Source: Zelopaecilomyces penicillatus (taxonomy: Eukaryota > Ascomycota > Sordariomycetes > Hypocreales > Pseudodiploosporaceae). Taken from it: a stretch of 64,000 nucleotides of DNA. Position numbers and translations under genes: made by a program. Below, one piece after another: positions 1 through 11,507 of this stretch (positions are counted from its first letter, which is position 1; each line of letters starts with the position of its first letter). The stretch covers positions 3,608,501 through 3,672,500 of the forward strand of contig VCCP01000006.1 of assembly GCA_005765155.1 (NCBI GenBank), written 5' to 3'. The notes under the pieces are model-generated. The model had not been told where the DNA came from, did not search any database, and saw nothing but the letters and a program-made list of their open reading frames with translations.

Positions 1-1
1 A

Positions 2-256
2 AATTGGGATGGGTTTATGGAAGTGTCTGATGTGATTCACTCTGATTGGGGGTTTGATCCTGCCAATTTGGATGCAGAGCACTCGTCCAAACCTATGCTT
101 GTGGTGAGTTCGGCAAGCGATGAGATTGGGGGAAGCACGAGCGGCTGGCTTGTGGACAACTATAAAGAAGCGAGCCTTAAAGTGATTCCAGGTGGGCATA
201 TCTCTGCGCTATATTACATGGATGAGATTTGGAGGGATGTTTTGAGCCGTACGTAG
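2..256 (+). CDS. alpha/beta hydrolase, C-terminal fragment (5' truncated by window edge)
   Basis: The reading frame is open from the first bases of the window and runs about 84 codons to a stop, so only the C-terminus is seen. It looks like the end of an alpha/beta hydrolase. The stretch PMLVVSSASDEIGG resembles the strand and loop carrying the catalytic acid. The later VIPGGHISAL resembles the loop carrying the catalytic histidine. The nucleophile motif lies outside the window, so substrate and subfamily cannot be named. The first ATG inside the frame (17) is probably internal rather than a true start. An intron-interrupted upstream exon cannot be excluded. Confidence 0.6.
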   Translation, partial: NWDGFMEVSDVIHSDWGFDPANLDAEHSSKPMLVVSSASDEIGGSTSGWLVDNYKEASLKVIPGGHISALYYMDEIWRDVLSRT

Positions 257-1819
257 ACTGTACTATGTGGCTTAATGGTACGTTTAGTGTGCAAACAGTT
301 AGATGAACTACGAGATTTCGTTATGGAACAGCTGATTTGTTAATTTTGTAGTTGCAACATGGCTTTTCCTGAGGCCAATTCCCGTGTTGATATATATAGA
401 AATATTTGACTTGCAGTAATAAGCTGTAATCTGAGCCACGATAAGATAAATTCACAACGCAATGCTTTGGAGATGTCAGATTTCACGCTGGAATCACACA
501 AGAAGTGGGGGGATTTGGGGGCCGCAACCGCCACATCATTATTTCCGCCTTAGTAATAATACCTTGGCCACGGGTAAAGAAGCCAAGATGGGAGATGTGT
601 TGCCACAAAAGCCACCAAACACGGCACTTGGGGTCGGGTTTGTAAAATGGTGTCATCATACAGCCAATATGTTTCATTCAGCTGGCTGACTCTGTCCGGC
701 ACGTTAGGAGATGCATAGATAAGGGAGAGCTGAGAGGTTTTTACATGTTGTTCATCTGAACAGTATCTGTTGAGTTGATTGGACGTGAAGTACATAAGTG
801 TGTGACATTCGTCATGTTCCGGTAGAAGACATGGTCGGTGCGCGCACGCCTCACTCACCTCATGCGCCTTACTCACCATATTTCATCCGTTGGCAGAGAG
901 AGCTTGCCTGGCGCCATGGTCTTCCTCATGTTGACCAACAGTGGACAAGACAGCGAGTGAAAGTGGAATTTATCCTTTGCACAGAACATGGCAGATGAGG
1001 GAATTAATTCTATACACCTTGTTAAACACTCAACAAACTAAGCAGAGCAGCACCCTATGCAGCCGTTGAGTGCGCCAGGTTCACCAAACATCATTCGATA
1101 TTGTCTCCTCTTTATTATCCAGGGTATTATAACCCCCCCATGCTCAAAAACCCCAGACGGCATGGATATGGATCCAGAGCGGGTTTGCGACCTTTTCCGC
1201 CAAGCTCTCTCCGCAATGCGCGGGAATGAACGCTAGCTGCCCAGTGCTTACGCGGCGGCTGTTTTGGTACATGGTAGTACTTGTACAACTTTTGTAACGG
1301 ATTTAAGTTGTGTTTAAACTTTGGGATATCGCAATGGGGAGGATTGATATCGGTGAGGTAGCCGATCCTCTTGTGTTAGTTGGAGTATTTGCAGTCATAT
1401 GGACAATGGAGTCTTGTCTGTACTAAATGGTAATAATTAAAGCATACACCATGAACAATACACACTGTATTGTATGTAAACTTATAATACACCATCTACA
1501 CTTCTAGAAGCCCCTCATCGCGGTCTAGCCTGCCGCCATCTCTCGCCACAAAGTCAAGGGTGCCTAGATGGTCCACTCTCACCCTCACCCTCACGGGCCT
1601 TGCACCCACGAGCTACGTCTTGGCAAGCCTAGGTAGAGGCTAGTCCAATGCTTGAAAGTTTGCGATGGCCGCACCCGTGACCTGATTGTATTATTACCAC
1701 TTCAAATCCTCTCTTCTTTACAAAAAAAAAAAAAAGCTTCCCGTAGATCCTCCAACTCGCTATTTTCTCCCTTATGCGAATCACCCTGGTAGTCTTTGCG
1801 CAGCTACGAATCATCCATC
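257..1819. other. intergenic, no gene supported
   Basis: Only short ORFs with no recognisable domain or codon bias are present on either strand. The right end is the presumed promoter and 5' leader of the MFS transporter and includes a run of 13 or more A just upstream (about 1722-1735). I see no RNA gene or repeat. Confidence 0.6.
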
Positions 1820-3505
1820 ATGAGCGAGGCAGAGAAACATCAGTCGGAGAATTTGTCTTCGCACTCTGATGTTGGGTATACGTCCAACGTGCCCGTCGAC
1901 CCCGATGCGGGATTATCCGAAGAGGAAAAGGCAGAAATTGTATGTTGCCTAGCTCAGATATCCTAGTTGGAACGAAATGCTAATACTTGAAAATAGGATC
2001 GCAAGCTGGTATGGAAGCTGGATCTTACGTTGATGCCATGGGTGAGTGGCCCCAACTCTTCTAGCCTTCTTATTCTTCACGCATTCTTACAAGATTTAGC
2101 TTTGCCTGCTGTATCTAATATGTTTTCTTGACCGCACCAACATTGGCAATGCCAAGGTGGCAGGCATGACTGAAGATCTTGGTCTCAGTACGAATGAATA
2201 CAACGCAACCCTGACCATCTTCTTCGTCTCTTACGCTCTATTTGAGGCCCTCTGCAACTTTTTGCTCAAGAAATTTCGTCCTTCCATTTTCATCCCCATT
2301 ATTATGTAGGTTCATCATGGAGTCAGGCAGCGCGATTCACTCACAAGTGTAAACTAACATATTATGCTGATAGAATTCTCTGGGGCGCATGTATGCTGGG
2401 CATGGGTTTCGTGCGCAACTGGTCCGATCTCATGGCTGCGCGATGGTTCCTTGGTGCTACAGAAGCAGGTCTCTTTCCCGGCATCAACTACTATTTATCG
2501 TGTTGGTACAAGCGAAATGAATTCGGTGTCCGCGCTGCCATTTTCTTTTCGTCAGCTGCTCTGGCTGGCTCATTTGGCGGACTTCTTGCAGCAGGAATCG
2601 AAAACCTCGATGGCAAAGCTGGTATTGCGGGCTGGGCGTGGATCTTCATCATTGAAGGAGCCCTTACTATCCTGATCGGGTTCATCTCATTTGTCATGGT
2701 CTATGACTTTCCGGACGAAGCCAAGTTCTTGACCGACAAAGATCGTGCAAGAGTTATTTATCGACTGAAGCAAGATAAGCAGAGTTCGGCGGAACATGAA
2801 GACTTCAAAATCGAATACCTTTGGGCTGCACTCACAGACTGGAAGACGTACGCTGGCATGCTGATCTACATGGGGCCCCTGATGCCGCTTTATTCATTCA
2901 GCTTATTTCTTCCAACCATTATCCAAGGCATGAGCTTTACATCCAAGGATCAAGTGGTCAAGAATCAGCTGTTGAGCGTACCTCCGTATGCTGTCGCCGC
3001 CGTCTTGACCGTGCTCGTCGGTTTCTGGTCAGACCGCAGCAGAAAGAGGGCCATTTTCAACCTCTGCGTAGCCCCAATGGGCATTGTCGGTTTCTTGATG
3101 CTGACGATTTCCAAAAACCCTGCGGTTCAATACACTGGAACATTTTTAGGCGCAATGGGAATTTATCCAACCATTCCACTTACAATCGCATGGATAGCCA
3201 ACAACGTCGAGGGTGTTTACAAGCGCGGCATTGTGTTGGGTTTCGTCATCGGCTGGGGCAACTTGAACGGCGTTGTGAGCAGCAACATTTACTTCAATGG
3301 TCCTCGATTCTACGAAGGGCATGGCACTATCATGGGTTATTTATCTATTTGTCTGTTTGGAGGTAGCGCTTTGATGTGGTTTCTTTTGGATCGCGAAAAC
3401 AAGAAGAGGAGGAATGGCGAGAGGGACCATTTGGCCGAGGGAAAGACGGAGCAGGAGCTGGATGCAATGGGGGATAAACGCCCGGACTTTATGTATATGC
3501 TGTGA
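1820..3505 (+). CDS. MFS transporter, allantoate permease (Dal5/Tna1) family
   Basis: Proposed exons are 1820-1939, 1997-2041, 2100-2305 and 2374-3505, giving about 500 aa, normal for the anion:cation symporter/Dal5 family. Splice sites are canonical (GTATGT, GTGAGT and GTAGGT donors) and the frame is continuous. The protein begins with a polar cytosolic tail. The first membrane segment is followed by FLDRTNIGNAKVAGM, a hallmark of this family. A central acidic/charged loop (about residues 235-260) separates two six-helix halves. The C-terminus ends RPDFMYML, similar to the conserved PDFRYMY tail. It likely imports a small organic anion such as a carboxylate, vitamin or allantoate-like compound across the plasma membrane; the substrate cannot be told from sequence. 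Confidence 0.9.
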
Positions 3506-3753
3506 TTTATCGAGAATAATTCTACCAAGGAGATAAGATTCAATTCCAAGCCTGAGGCTGACAGTCACCCATCTCACTCACCAGATGGTGGGGTATCTCG
3601 AGTTACCCCGCGATGCTAAACTTCTCCTCCAGCCTTTGTGAATCTTTCATGGCTGCGTCGTCATCGATACTCTACCATCTGTTGATCCCGTTCAAGAAGA
3701 CATCATTGGTGTATAAATTCCTCATATCATACCACATATCATTTCAATTAATC

Positions 3754-4356
3754 ATGCAGCCATCTCAGCTACCCTTGCAGGACCAGTTGCGCCACCTTCG
3801 CACCATCCTCTCTTACAATCCCACTCTCCTCCAAGTCCTCAATGGAGCAGCACAGCTCAGCTTGCCCAACTGGTACCTCGCGGCTGGCGCTTTATCCCAG
3901 ACAATCTGGAACAGCGTGTCTGGCAAGGCACCTGAAGTCGGCATATCGGACTACGACCTAGTTTACTTTGACGACACAGATCTCTCCTGGGAGGCAGAGG
4001 ACCTGGCCATCCAAGCAGGAAAGAAGCTGTTTGCAGACCTTCCTGTTGAGGTGGAGATTCGCAATCAAGCGCGTGTTCATTTGTGGTATGCGGAGAAACA
4101 CGGCGTGCCATGTGCACCGCATAAAAGTGTAGAAGCAGGGATTGACTCGTGGATCTCGACGAGCGCCATGATTGGTGTTAGATTGCTGGATGATGGGCAA
4201 TGGAGCGTGTATGCTCCGAGGGGTTTGTCAGATTACTTTAACATGATTGTGAGGCCCAATCCTATTCTTGGGACTAGGGAGGCGTACGAAAGGAAAGCTG
4301 CGAGGTGGGTAACGATCTGGGACAACTTGACGGTACTGCCATGGCCGCAATCTTGA
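3754..4356 (+). CDS. nucleotidyltransferase-like protein (DUF925/NTP_transf_6)
   Basis: Single exon, 200 aa from the ATG at 3754. The frame stays open upstream to 3613, but that part is hydrophobic, lacks family similarity and overlaps a likely leader region, so I chose the internal start. The pattern WYLAAGALSQTIWN followed by ISDYDLVYFDDTDLSWE matches the family: a Gly-rich strand, then a D-Y-D acidic pair expected to bind metal. A later R.HLWY and the segment SWISTSAMIGVRL also fit. The family is widespread in bacteria and fungi and its substrate is unknown. It lies about 250 bp downstream of the transporter in the same direction. Confidence 0.8.
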   Translation: MQPSQLPLQDQLRHLRTILSYNPTLLQVLNGAAQLSLPNWYLAAGALSQTIWNSVSGKAPEVGISDYDLVYFDDTDLSWEAEDLAIQAGKKLFADLPVEVEIRNQARVHLWYAEKHGVPCAPHKSVEAGIDSWISTSAMIGVRLLDDGQWSVYAPRGLSDYFNMIVRPNPILGTREAYERKAARWVTIWDNLTVLPWPQS

Positions 4357-5350
4357 TGTCAAAGTTTAGGTATATAGAGAAAAGATAGAGCATTTGCAAG
4401 TGCCAGCAGTTTTACTAGTCGAGTTTGCATGTTTTGTAGATGATAAAAAGGTGGTTGGCGCTCCTGGTGCAAAAACAGCCAGCCTGATGTTCGCTTCAAA
4501 GCCGCGTTTAAAGATAATATGTTGTGGTTTGTGTTCTTATCAAGTCAACAATATCAAGCTGTTACCCCATACCCTTTGTAAAAGCTGTGCAGTGGAATGT
4601 GTCAATAGGATCGTGCAATTGTGAGATCAACCAGTGCATCAGACTTGGTGTGAATGTTAGTTTCACCCATGAATCCGACACGTCTAAGCCGCAAACACTA
4701 TCCATGTAAGTGACAATTCATGTTGATCTACTCTCGATCGATTCATAGCACCATGATGACCTCGATGACCTTGATGCTCCACCTCTGGTCGGCACACTGG
4801 ACAAACCGGAAGTCCGGAAGTTGCGGGAGCTAGGCATCAACAAATCACCCCGCGTCTTCAACATTCTTTGGTTAATTACCTACTTATTTTCGTCTACTCA
4901 TGGCACTTCTTGTTCATTGGGCGGCTGCAGTATGGTGGAGTTAATGAAAACCTCACAGGGATAACTCTGTGGATGTGGTGGAGAAATGCGTTGATCAGCA
5001 TGGGGACTGAAAGAGGATTAGCTTGGAAAAGACAACCGATATTAAAGGGCGCGCACCCCAGATTTCCGAAAACAGAAGAATAGAATTTTGTTTTCTCCTC
5101 TTCTTCCAATTTGTATTGTAGCAGTCTAGACACATATTTCTCATCCATACGGGAGCGTGCGCATATGAAGTCGACAATTCCCATGGTAAATTATTTGCGT
5201 AATACTACAATACAGGTTTAACTTTACATTAAACGCAAAATGTCATGCGCCGATTGAGATGGATGCGTTTGATCACTACCCAGATTGGTGTAATGTGCAT
5301 GTGCAGGGGTGCTAATATCAATGAGGCTAGTCCCCCTTAGTCCAACAAGA
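4357..5350. other. intergenic, no gene supported
   Basis: Contains only short, overlapping ORFs with no coding signature. No rRNA or transposon ORF is visible. Confidence 0.5.
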
Positions 5351-5351
5351 G

Positions 5352-5454
5352 CCCCGGTTGGTGTAGTGGTAGCATACTAGTTAGCACGTTCATGATATGT
5401 TCATGGTGCGTCCCGAAAGGGGCTAGTGACCCAGGTTCGATTCCTGGACCCGGG
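5352..5454 (+). tRNA. tRNA-like element with an abnormally long anticodon region
   Basis: A perfect Pol III box A (TGGTGTAGTGG, from 5359) and box B (GGTTCGATTCC, from 5434) are present. The T-arm is a perfect 5-bp stem (CCAGG/CCTGG). The acceptor halves CCCCGGT and ACCCGGG pair with one C.C mismatch, and the pairing extends outward by GAG/CTC. The D-arm resembles fungal tRNA-Gly, Glu or Asp. ACTAG and CTAGT could form the anticodon stem, but about 43 nt lie between them. The canonical intron position would give anticodon AGC, while the body looks glycine-like (a CCC is present but off position). Identity is therefore unresolved; it may be an intron-containing tRNA or a tRNA-derived relic. 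Confidence 0.45.
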
Positions 5455-5455
5455 C

Positions 5456-6624
5456 TCATGTTAATTTTTTTTTGGTTTGGATTGTGGAGTCGCTGGCCGG
5501 TATCACATGACCAATCAGCTCACCAAGTAAGTAAAGTATTTATTTATTTGCTTTTCCATCTCTCAACACCCACCCAGTTTTTGTAGACAGGAGTGGGTGA
5601 CCAGCGAAATCATCTATCACTGTAAGTTTAGAGAACATTCTATTCTGTACTGAAGATGCCCAAAGTTATCCCTTCCGACCAGGTAACGAAACAGGTCCAG
5701 TCGAATCATATGTAGTTTTTTCATGGTTGATTGATTATGCGGTCACCGTCCTCACTCGCTGCAACCATGAAGTATTTGTCGTTATAGGTGAATGGTTGAT
5801 GATCCTTCAAGTCTTGAATATCGATGATTTCCGTCATGACATCTTGCCAACCAGCGTCATTGATGGACGAGTCGCCATTTCCACGACTGGTAATCGATCA
5901 CAGCTGTTATATGCCTCCAAAAGATGTACACACCGTCTCCACTTTAATTATGTATGCCCTCCTCTATGCAATAAGATTGCAAGTCATACAATGGTGAGTG
6001 AGACTTACTGAATGAAGAGTATAAATCGCCCCATGAGAGTAATATAACAGCAGCATTGGTATAGTAGTAACAGGGCAACATGCAGGCTAGTGGCGGGCCG
6101 CGCCCGTCTGTTGCGGCCTGAAGTATGTAAATAAAACAACTGGTAGACATCATTCCGTCCTATACTTTCCGGAATGTTATAATATTGTTGCTATACCGGT
6201 TGGCATGCAGGGTGGTATGCTTACATGCAGCATTCAGCTCACATTGTCTCCTAGTTACTTTCCTAAACTAGATACAACCACAAGACAGATAGGATAGACA
6301 GCCCAATCGCTTTAATTATATGCATGCAATTGTCAAAACTCTCTGTGATATCAACTAGTGAAATAATTATGTAACCTGAGCTTTGTATTCACCCAGTAGT
6401 GTTGAAAATGGGACACACTAATAAATACTATCAAGACGGTAGATACTGTTTGCTATTATAAAGTGTGACATCGCTATCTAGCACCGTCTTTATGTTATAT
6501 ATATTTGCATGGATCTGTTTGAATTAGCTAGAATACTAGTCTTTGGAAGGGAAAAAATCGAATTCTCAGTGTTCTATGATATGCCCCAGCTGACAAGTGG
6601 TTAGGTATCAGACGAAAAATAAAG
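5456..6624. other. AT-rich intergenic stretch between two tRNA-like elements
   Basis: No convincing ORF. Several low-complexity AT stretches are present. No transposase or terminal repeat is recognisable. Confidence 0.5.
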
Positions 6625-6721
6625 TCCGGGTCCAGGATTCGAACCTGACTCTCTGACCCCGCAAAGGGCACAGCCTAACATGGCTGCGTGTCACCCAGTG
6701 TTTCCACTACACCACCCCGGA
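6625..6721 (-). tRNA. second tRNA-like element, unusual core
   Basis: On the minus strand, TCCGGGG at the 5' end pairs with ACCCGGA at the 3' end (last pair mismatched). Box A (TGGTGTAGTGG) and box B (GGTTCGAATCC) both match consensus. The T stem is TCAGG/CCTGG. As in the element 1.2 kb upstream, the middle is too long for a standard cloverleaf. It holds two local hairpins, CAGCC-loop-GGCTG and CCC-TTTGC-GGG, and no clear seven-base anticodon loop. An intron-containing tRNA, a class II-like form or a decayed/SINE-like copy are all possible. I cannot assign an amino acid. Confidence 0.4.
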
Positions 6722-8438
6722 TTCCGCTAGGCTAAAGTGGACTAGCGTCATATATGAGACACCCATGGGCCTCTCACACTAAGCCTAGTAGGGCATCAAT
6801 CAGTGACTTTTTAGTGCTTAACAAATATCTGCGCTGTTAAACCTGTGACCCGGCTAATCACGTGTACAAAACGCTTGCACCAGTCCTACGAAGAGGGCAT
6901 TTTCACGGCTCTGTCTGGTCATCTAAAATCAAGCCTAATCAAGATTTTGCATGATCTGATTGTTCACTGCTTCCAGTAAAAGTCCTACACATATTGATAT
7001 ATTTGTGAAGTGGTGTTATGAATATAGAAGAAGAGTGGCTCATGTTATATTGAGTGCGCAGTGGAGAGAGCCATGTTGAGTGTTAGTGTTTTAAGTACCT
7101 GTAATAGAACAAATCAGGGTTGCATATCATGCCTTTTCATCACCCCATCAAGTCGCCAGAAAAAAAAGATTGCTCATTTCTTTATTGATTTAATCTGGGC
7201 CCAAGATCTGTTTTTTAAGTCATGCTAAACCGCTATCGTTCCCGCTGACATGCAGTAGCATTAACCTGTCTCATGACCGAGTCTTCCGATGCTTGGCTCG
7301 AGCGCAAAGACGGCCCGAACTTCAAAGCCGGCTTCCGTGTCTGAGTCTTTGATCTTCATGTATGGCGTTAAATTTTTGTTCTCCTCTTCTTCGGAAATCT
7401 GTCGGTCGCCTTCAACTTGTTAATCTTGCTTGGCATATCTTATAGATGCCATCCAACTCGGTGGTTGCATTACCGAGAGTTGTCCTTGCATCCAGCCGCT
7501 ACCCCATCATCGGCTAGTTGGCAGCAAAGCCGGCGGGGTACAGCGGAGGTTTGACTAGGTGTGGAAGGACGAATGCAACGAATCCCGATTCATAGCAGTG
7601 GTTGCTGGCGTTGCGTTCGAGTCTTTCTCTGCATTCCATGCACACTTTTATAGTTACCTACTACCTACAATGAGAGAGGCACACCGCTGGATCACCTGCC
7701 ATTCCTTCATCTCCGGCCTCTACCCCAGATTCCCGTCAAGCCCTCCCCGCTTTCTAATCCCAGCTCTCTACATCAAGTCCAGACTGGCTCCTTTTTAAGC
7801 AGCAAATGGTTGGATGATAAAGATTCTACTTCCGAAAGCCACATTGAGCTCTCCCCCATGGCTGAACCAGAAGTCCCGAGGAGGCGTCCAGTGCATTAAC
7901 TCATTCCCATCGGGGCACCTCGATCTAATGCCAACTAGCCCGAAGCTAGCGACTGCTGTAAATCCGCCATCACCAATCAGCAACCCTTGGACCGTTGACG
8001 TTGCCTTCGGCTTGAAGGTGTGGCGGCCAATGTCCACTCGCTTCCCATGATCTGCCCGCTTGTTCCTGGATTGTGATCAATGCGAATCATTCGCTATTTG
8101 TGGGGTGGTAATGTCACCAGAACAGTGATGCATGGAAAGGTACACACCCTCGTGGCCAAAGGGGAAGAGGTAGCATGGGGGTGTGGAATATAAGGAGTGA
8201 GATGCCCTTGGACAGAGAGCGGCCATCATGTTCTTCTTTACGTTGTAGTGACTCCCTTACGTTGTTGGATCATCACAATAAACGTCTCAGTTCTTATACG
8301 GCATGTCTTGACAAGGAATACTGAATCTAGCTTGAACAACCCAAGCAACAAAGTTAGGCGGCGCGTTGCAGCAGACGATACTTCGTTGTCGCATTTACAT
8401 TCACCAACTCTTTTTCCAGCGCTGTTTCATACTTCAAC
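6722..8438. other. intergenic and promoter of PLC-like gene
   Basis: No supported gene. Overlapping opposite ORFs around 7795-8050 have no recognisable family. A TATA-like AATATAAGG lies near 8187-8195, about 245 bp upstream of the next start codon. Confidence 0.5.
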
Positions 8439-10307
8439 ATGAGGTGTTATCCAGCGGCCGTTTTTATGGCCAGCTTGACTTGGTTATCAATAGGCCAAGC
8501 AGCTGTAGCAAAACCCCCAAGCCAATGCCCCGGCGGTTGCGCAACTTTGAGTGCAGTTGCAGACAATGTATGCCAGAATGGAGACAGGACATACAGCGCA
8601 GAAACTCCACCAGCAGGAAGTTACATGCCATGGTCCGCCATACCTCGATCCATGTCGTCGGTTCCCGGAAAACAGTATGTTACCATTGTCAACTTGACAC
8701 CACATAGATTTAAGCTGCTACGCACCCATTCCTATCAAATGGACCGATTCGACTTTGGCGATATTCCTCAAGGACGCGCTCGACAAAACACAGTAGTCTA
8801 CACCAGCAAAATCGGAGCAAACCCAGTGGACGATGGTGGCGAGGCGTACTACAGTATTGAGGGAACGGATAAAAAGTTTGTCATTCGAGCTACCACACGT
8901 ATTCCAGACAGATATGCGGCGCGAACTGTTATTGATCTTACTGGAATGGGCATGGGTCAACGAGAGTATCTTGACCCTGCTAAGGAAGCTCCTGTGACGC
9001 TGGTCATAACTGGAAGCAACGACTATGGATTCATTACGTCCCTTCGGCATGGGCCTGGAAACTGGATGAAGGGTCTTTACCCCACAATCAAGGATCGAGA
9101 GATGCAGCACGTTATAATACCCGGAACACACGACTCGGGGATGAGCAAAATCAGCGGCAAACTTGTCTCTGGGGGTATTTCCGAGAATACTCAGACGCAA
9201 GGTATCAACATTTATGATCAACTACGAGCAGGCGCTCGGTGGTTCGATTTACGTGTTGGCACAGTACACAACGTTCCAAACAACGACGACCGCAGTTTCT
9301 GGATCATGCATGTCAATGATGAAAGAGCTGAGATCGCTCTGGGCAATACCGGAGAGTCGCTCGACGAGGTCATCAGTGAGATTAACCGTTTCACAGCCGA
9401 GTTTCCAGGTGAAGCCATCTTCTTCCGCGTCAGGTACCTAATCGGCATTCGCAAGATACCTAGTCTGGGACCCATCTACTGGAACAAGCGTATTGTGGAT
9501 GACTTCTTCGGCAAGTTGAGAGGAGTGAACAATCGCTGTGGTAATTTGGCTACGGATGTCAAGTTCAACAAGAGGAAAGCCTCATACTTTATGGACCAAA
9601 ACGGTGGCAATGGGTGTGTCATTTTCCTCCTTGCTGGAAACATCAAGCCGGACTTGCCTCAGGACTCAATTGCAGATGGAATCTACACAACAAATCAGAT
9701 GGATATCAATGATAACTGGTCCAACCTGCCAGAGACTGAACCCATGAGCAAAGATCAGGTAGCTGATTGGAAGGGCGTCGGCAGATCTGGAGGCTTTGCC
9801 AATGACGCATTCCACATCAGCCAGTGGATTGTAAGCTCAGATATTCTCACAACAACCAGGTATAGCATTCAGGGACTCGCAACGCTGCCGACCAACCCTG
9901 CTTTGTATTGGATGGGAGTCAATAACATGAGTCCTGAGAGTTGGCCAACCGTTCTTTTGGTTGACTATATAGGCACGGTGGTTATGGATCGCAATAAGTG
10001 GGATGAACTGAGTGCTGATCTGTACACACTGGTTGTTGGGCTGAATCTGTACATGGTCAGCGAGAACTGTGACGTTAGCAAACAGCGGTCGCCACTGTTA
10101 CCTGGTGGTCAGAAGAAGATGAAGACGAGTAGTCTGGTTCAGCCTTGGAACGGCATCATATACGCCAACGGCACTGTTGTTAATAATCCACCGCCGACGC
10201 TGCATCCTGGAAGAGTGGAGGTTTTGAGGAGCGGCACCAAATTTTTGAATGGTACCATGTTGAGGCATGATGTGGTGAATCCTGATTTCAAGTCAACCAA
10301 GGTCTAA
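8439..10307 (+). CDS. secreted PLC-like (PI-PLC X/GDPD superfamily) phosphodiesterase
   Basis: Single exon, 622 aa, with a typical signal peptide ending near residue 24. About residues 225-380 form a PLC-like TIM-barrel region. It contains IPGTHDSGM with the first catalytic-type histidine, GARWFDLRVG with the acidic metal-ligand region, and FWIMHVND with a second histidine. This arrangement is typical of PI-PLC X-domain-like proteins lacking the Y domain. The N-terminal 200 residues (APRSMSSVPGKQYVTIVN region) look like a beta-rich accessory domain. Cysteines near the N-terminus and in the barrel suit a secreted protein. Substrate is unknown; phospholipid headgroup or GPI cleavage are family possibilities. 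Confidence 0.8.
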   Translation: MRCYPAAVFMASLTWLSIGQAAVAKPPSQCPGGCATLSAVADNVCQNGDRTYSAETPPAGSYMPWSAIPRSMSSVPGKQYVTIVNLTPHRFKLLRTHSYQMDRFDFGDIPQGRARQNTVVYTSKIGANPVDDGGEAYYSIEGTDKKFVIRATTRIPDRYAARTVIDLTGMGMGQREYLDPAKEAPVTLVITGSNDYGFITSLRHGPGNWMKGLYPTIKDREMQHVIIPGTHDSGMSKISGKLVSGGISENTQTQGINIYDQLRAGARWFDLRVGTVHNVPNNDDRSFWIMHVNDERAEIALGNTGESLDEVISEINRFTAEFPGEAIFFRVRYLIGIRKIPSLGPIYWNKRIVDDFFGKLRGVNNRCGNLATDVKFNKRKASYFMDQNGGNGCVIFLLAGNIKPDLPQDSIADGIYTTNQMDINDNWSNLPETEPMSKDQVADWKGVGRSGGFANDAFHISQWIVSSDILTTTRYSIQGLATLPTNPALYWMGVNNMSPESWPTVLLVDYIGTVVMDRNKWDELSADLYTLVVGLNLYMVSENCDVSKQRSPLLPGGQKKMKTSSLVQPWNGIIYANGTVVNNPPPTLHPGRVEVLRSGTKFLNGTMLRHDVVNPDFKSTKV

Positions 10308-10960
10308 GGTATGGTGGTGATTGTACGGCATGTGTTGTTGTTTCTAATCACAGCGCAGCTTGGCGAGAGTACGAGCATTGCGCAAAGGGAAATGGGATAT
10401 GATCAAGGGATTATGTATATATGATGAGCGTTACGGCGGCGCCAGGCTGTTTTGGCTTCTGAATTGTAAATAGCGTGTTAGTTGCGAGTGGGTAAATATT
10501 CATCCAACCAGATGTTGACGATATCAAGATCACCCACTAGACAACCGATCTACTTACAGCGGTGTATTTTCTTCGCCTAGTGGACAAAGCTTCACTGCCC
10601 GATGGGATGCCAATGGTTGTACAAAATTGTGAAGTATTAATCAACCAATGGAAATGGCAAAAAATACCCGATATGTTGTCCTGAGGCGCGAATATCATCT
10701 CAGGGGGTAAGGCCAGGCTCGGTGTCATTTTTTTAATCAGGTACCGCATCTATAAAGTGATGGTCATGGTCTCGGATGGAACAAAAATTACCTCCAAGGC
10801 TCACTCACATCCTCTACCTACTCAGTTGCATCTCTTTCCACAGCTCACTTCCAAGGTACGTACCCCTCCACCAACTAGAGAGATTTTAGAGCAGCCTCAA
10901 CACGTATGCTTCTCACACAATGATTCATTGATTAAAAATTGGACACTAATCCATTACAGA
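10308..10960. promoter_or_regulatory. promoter and 5' leader of small secreted protein gene
   Basis: TATAAAG occurs at 10751-10757, about 200 bp before the start codon. A likely 5'UTR intron runs from the GTACGT donor at 10856 to the acceptor ATTACAG ending at 10959, one base before the ATG. No other gene is visible. Confidence 0.45.
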
Positions 10961-11275
10961 ATGCATCTCCTCACCTCAATTGCCGTTCTCATCTCTCTCA
11001 CGTCTTTTGCTCATGGATGGAGACTCAAGATATTCCCAGCCTCGCGAGGCGGCTGCTTCAATGAGCCGTCATACGACCGCATCAGTCAACAGAGCAGTGG
11101 CTGTCTCAGCGTAAATACAGTGGGATACATCGACGCACAGACCGAGGGATTACAGAAGATTGAGGTCTATGGCAATAACAAATGCACTGGAAGACCCATT
11201 AGCGTCGTTGAATCGTTGGCTTGTACGGACGTTGTCAGTCAAGGGTATCAAGGGATTAAGATGGTTGTCTTTTGA
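10961..11275 (+). CDS. small secreted protein (candidate effector-like)
   Basis: 104 aa from the ATG at 10961. The frame is open further upstream to 10757, but the internal ATG opens a classic signal peptide (MHLLTSIAVLISLTSFAHG) and sits immediately after a probable 5'UTR intron. The mature part is about 85 aa with four cysteines (GGCFNEP, SGCLSV, NKCTG, LACTDV), consistent with two disulfides. I do not recognise a named family. A 16-G homopolymer begins two bases after the stop codon. It could be an effector, antimicrobial or cell-wall-associated protein; nothing in the sequence decides. Confidence 0.7.
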   Translation: MHLLTSIAVLISLTSFAHGWRLKIFPASRGGCFNEPSYDRISQQSSGCLSVNTVGYIDAQTEGLQKIEVYGNNKCTGRPISVVESLACTDVVSQGYQGIKMVVF

Positions 11276-11277
11276 AT

Positions 11278-11293
11278 GGGGGGGGGGGGGGGG
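11278..11293 (+). repeat. poly-G run (16 G)
   Basis: Uninterrupted G homopolymer directly after the stop codon of the small secreted protein gene, within its 3' region. Confidence 0.9.
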
Positions 11294-11507
11294 TCCCCTC
11301 TTTTGTAGAAAGACGGCACTATTAGTAGATGGTCGATAGGCTATTTATTCATGAGCCACGTACGAATTAGCCCCGTGTGAGAGAATGTGTGTGTCATCCG
11401 TCAGCGATTAATAAACAACACATACCTAGTGAAGCATCAACCTCTTATGACTTCGCCACTGCATTTCCACACTCCATCATCGCCCTTGAGGAAATAATAT
11501 ATGAGAA

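Noticed and set aside
3613..3753. Longer N-terminus for the nucleotidyltransferase-like protein
   Set aside because: Hydrophobic, unrelated sequence; the internal ATG gives the usual family length.
7795..8050. Overlapping 78-80 aa ORFs on both strands
   Set aside because: No recognisable family, no clear promoter, and mutual overlap; treated as chance ORFs.
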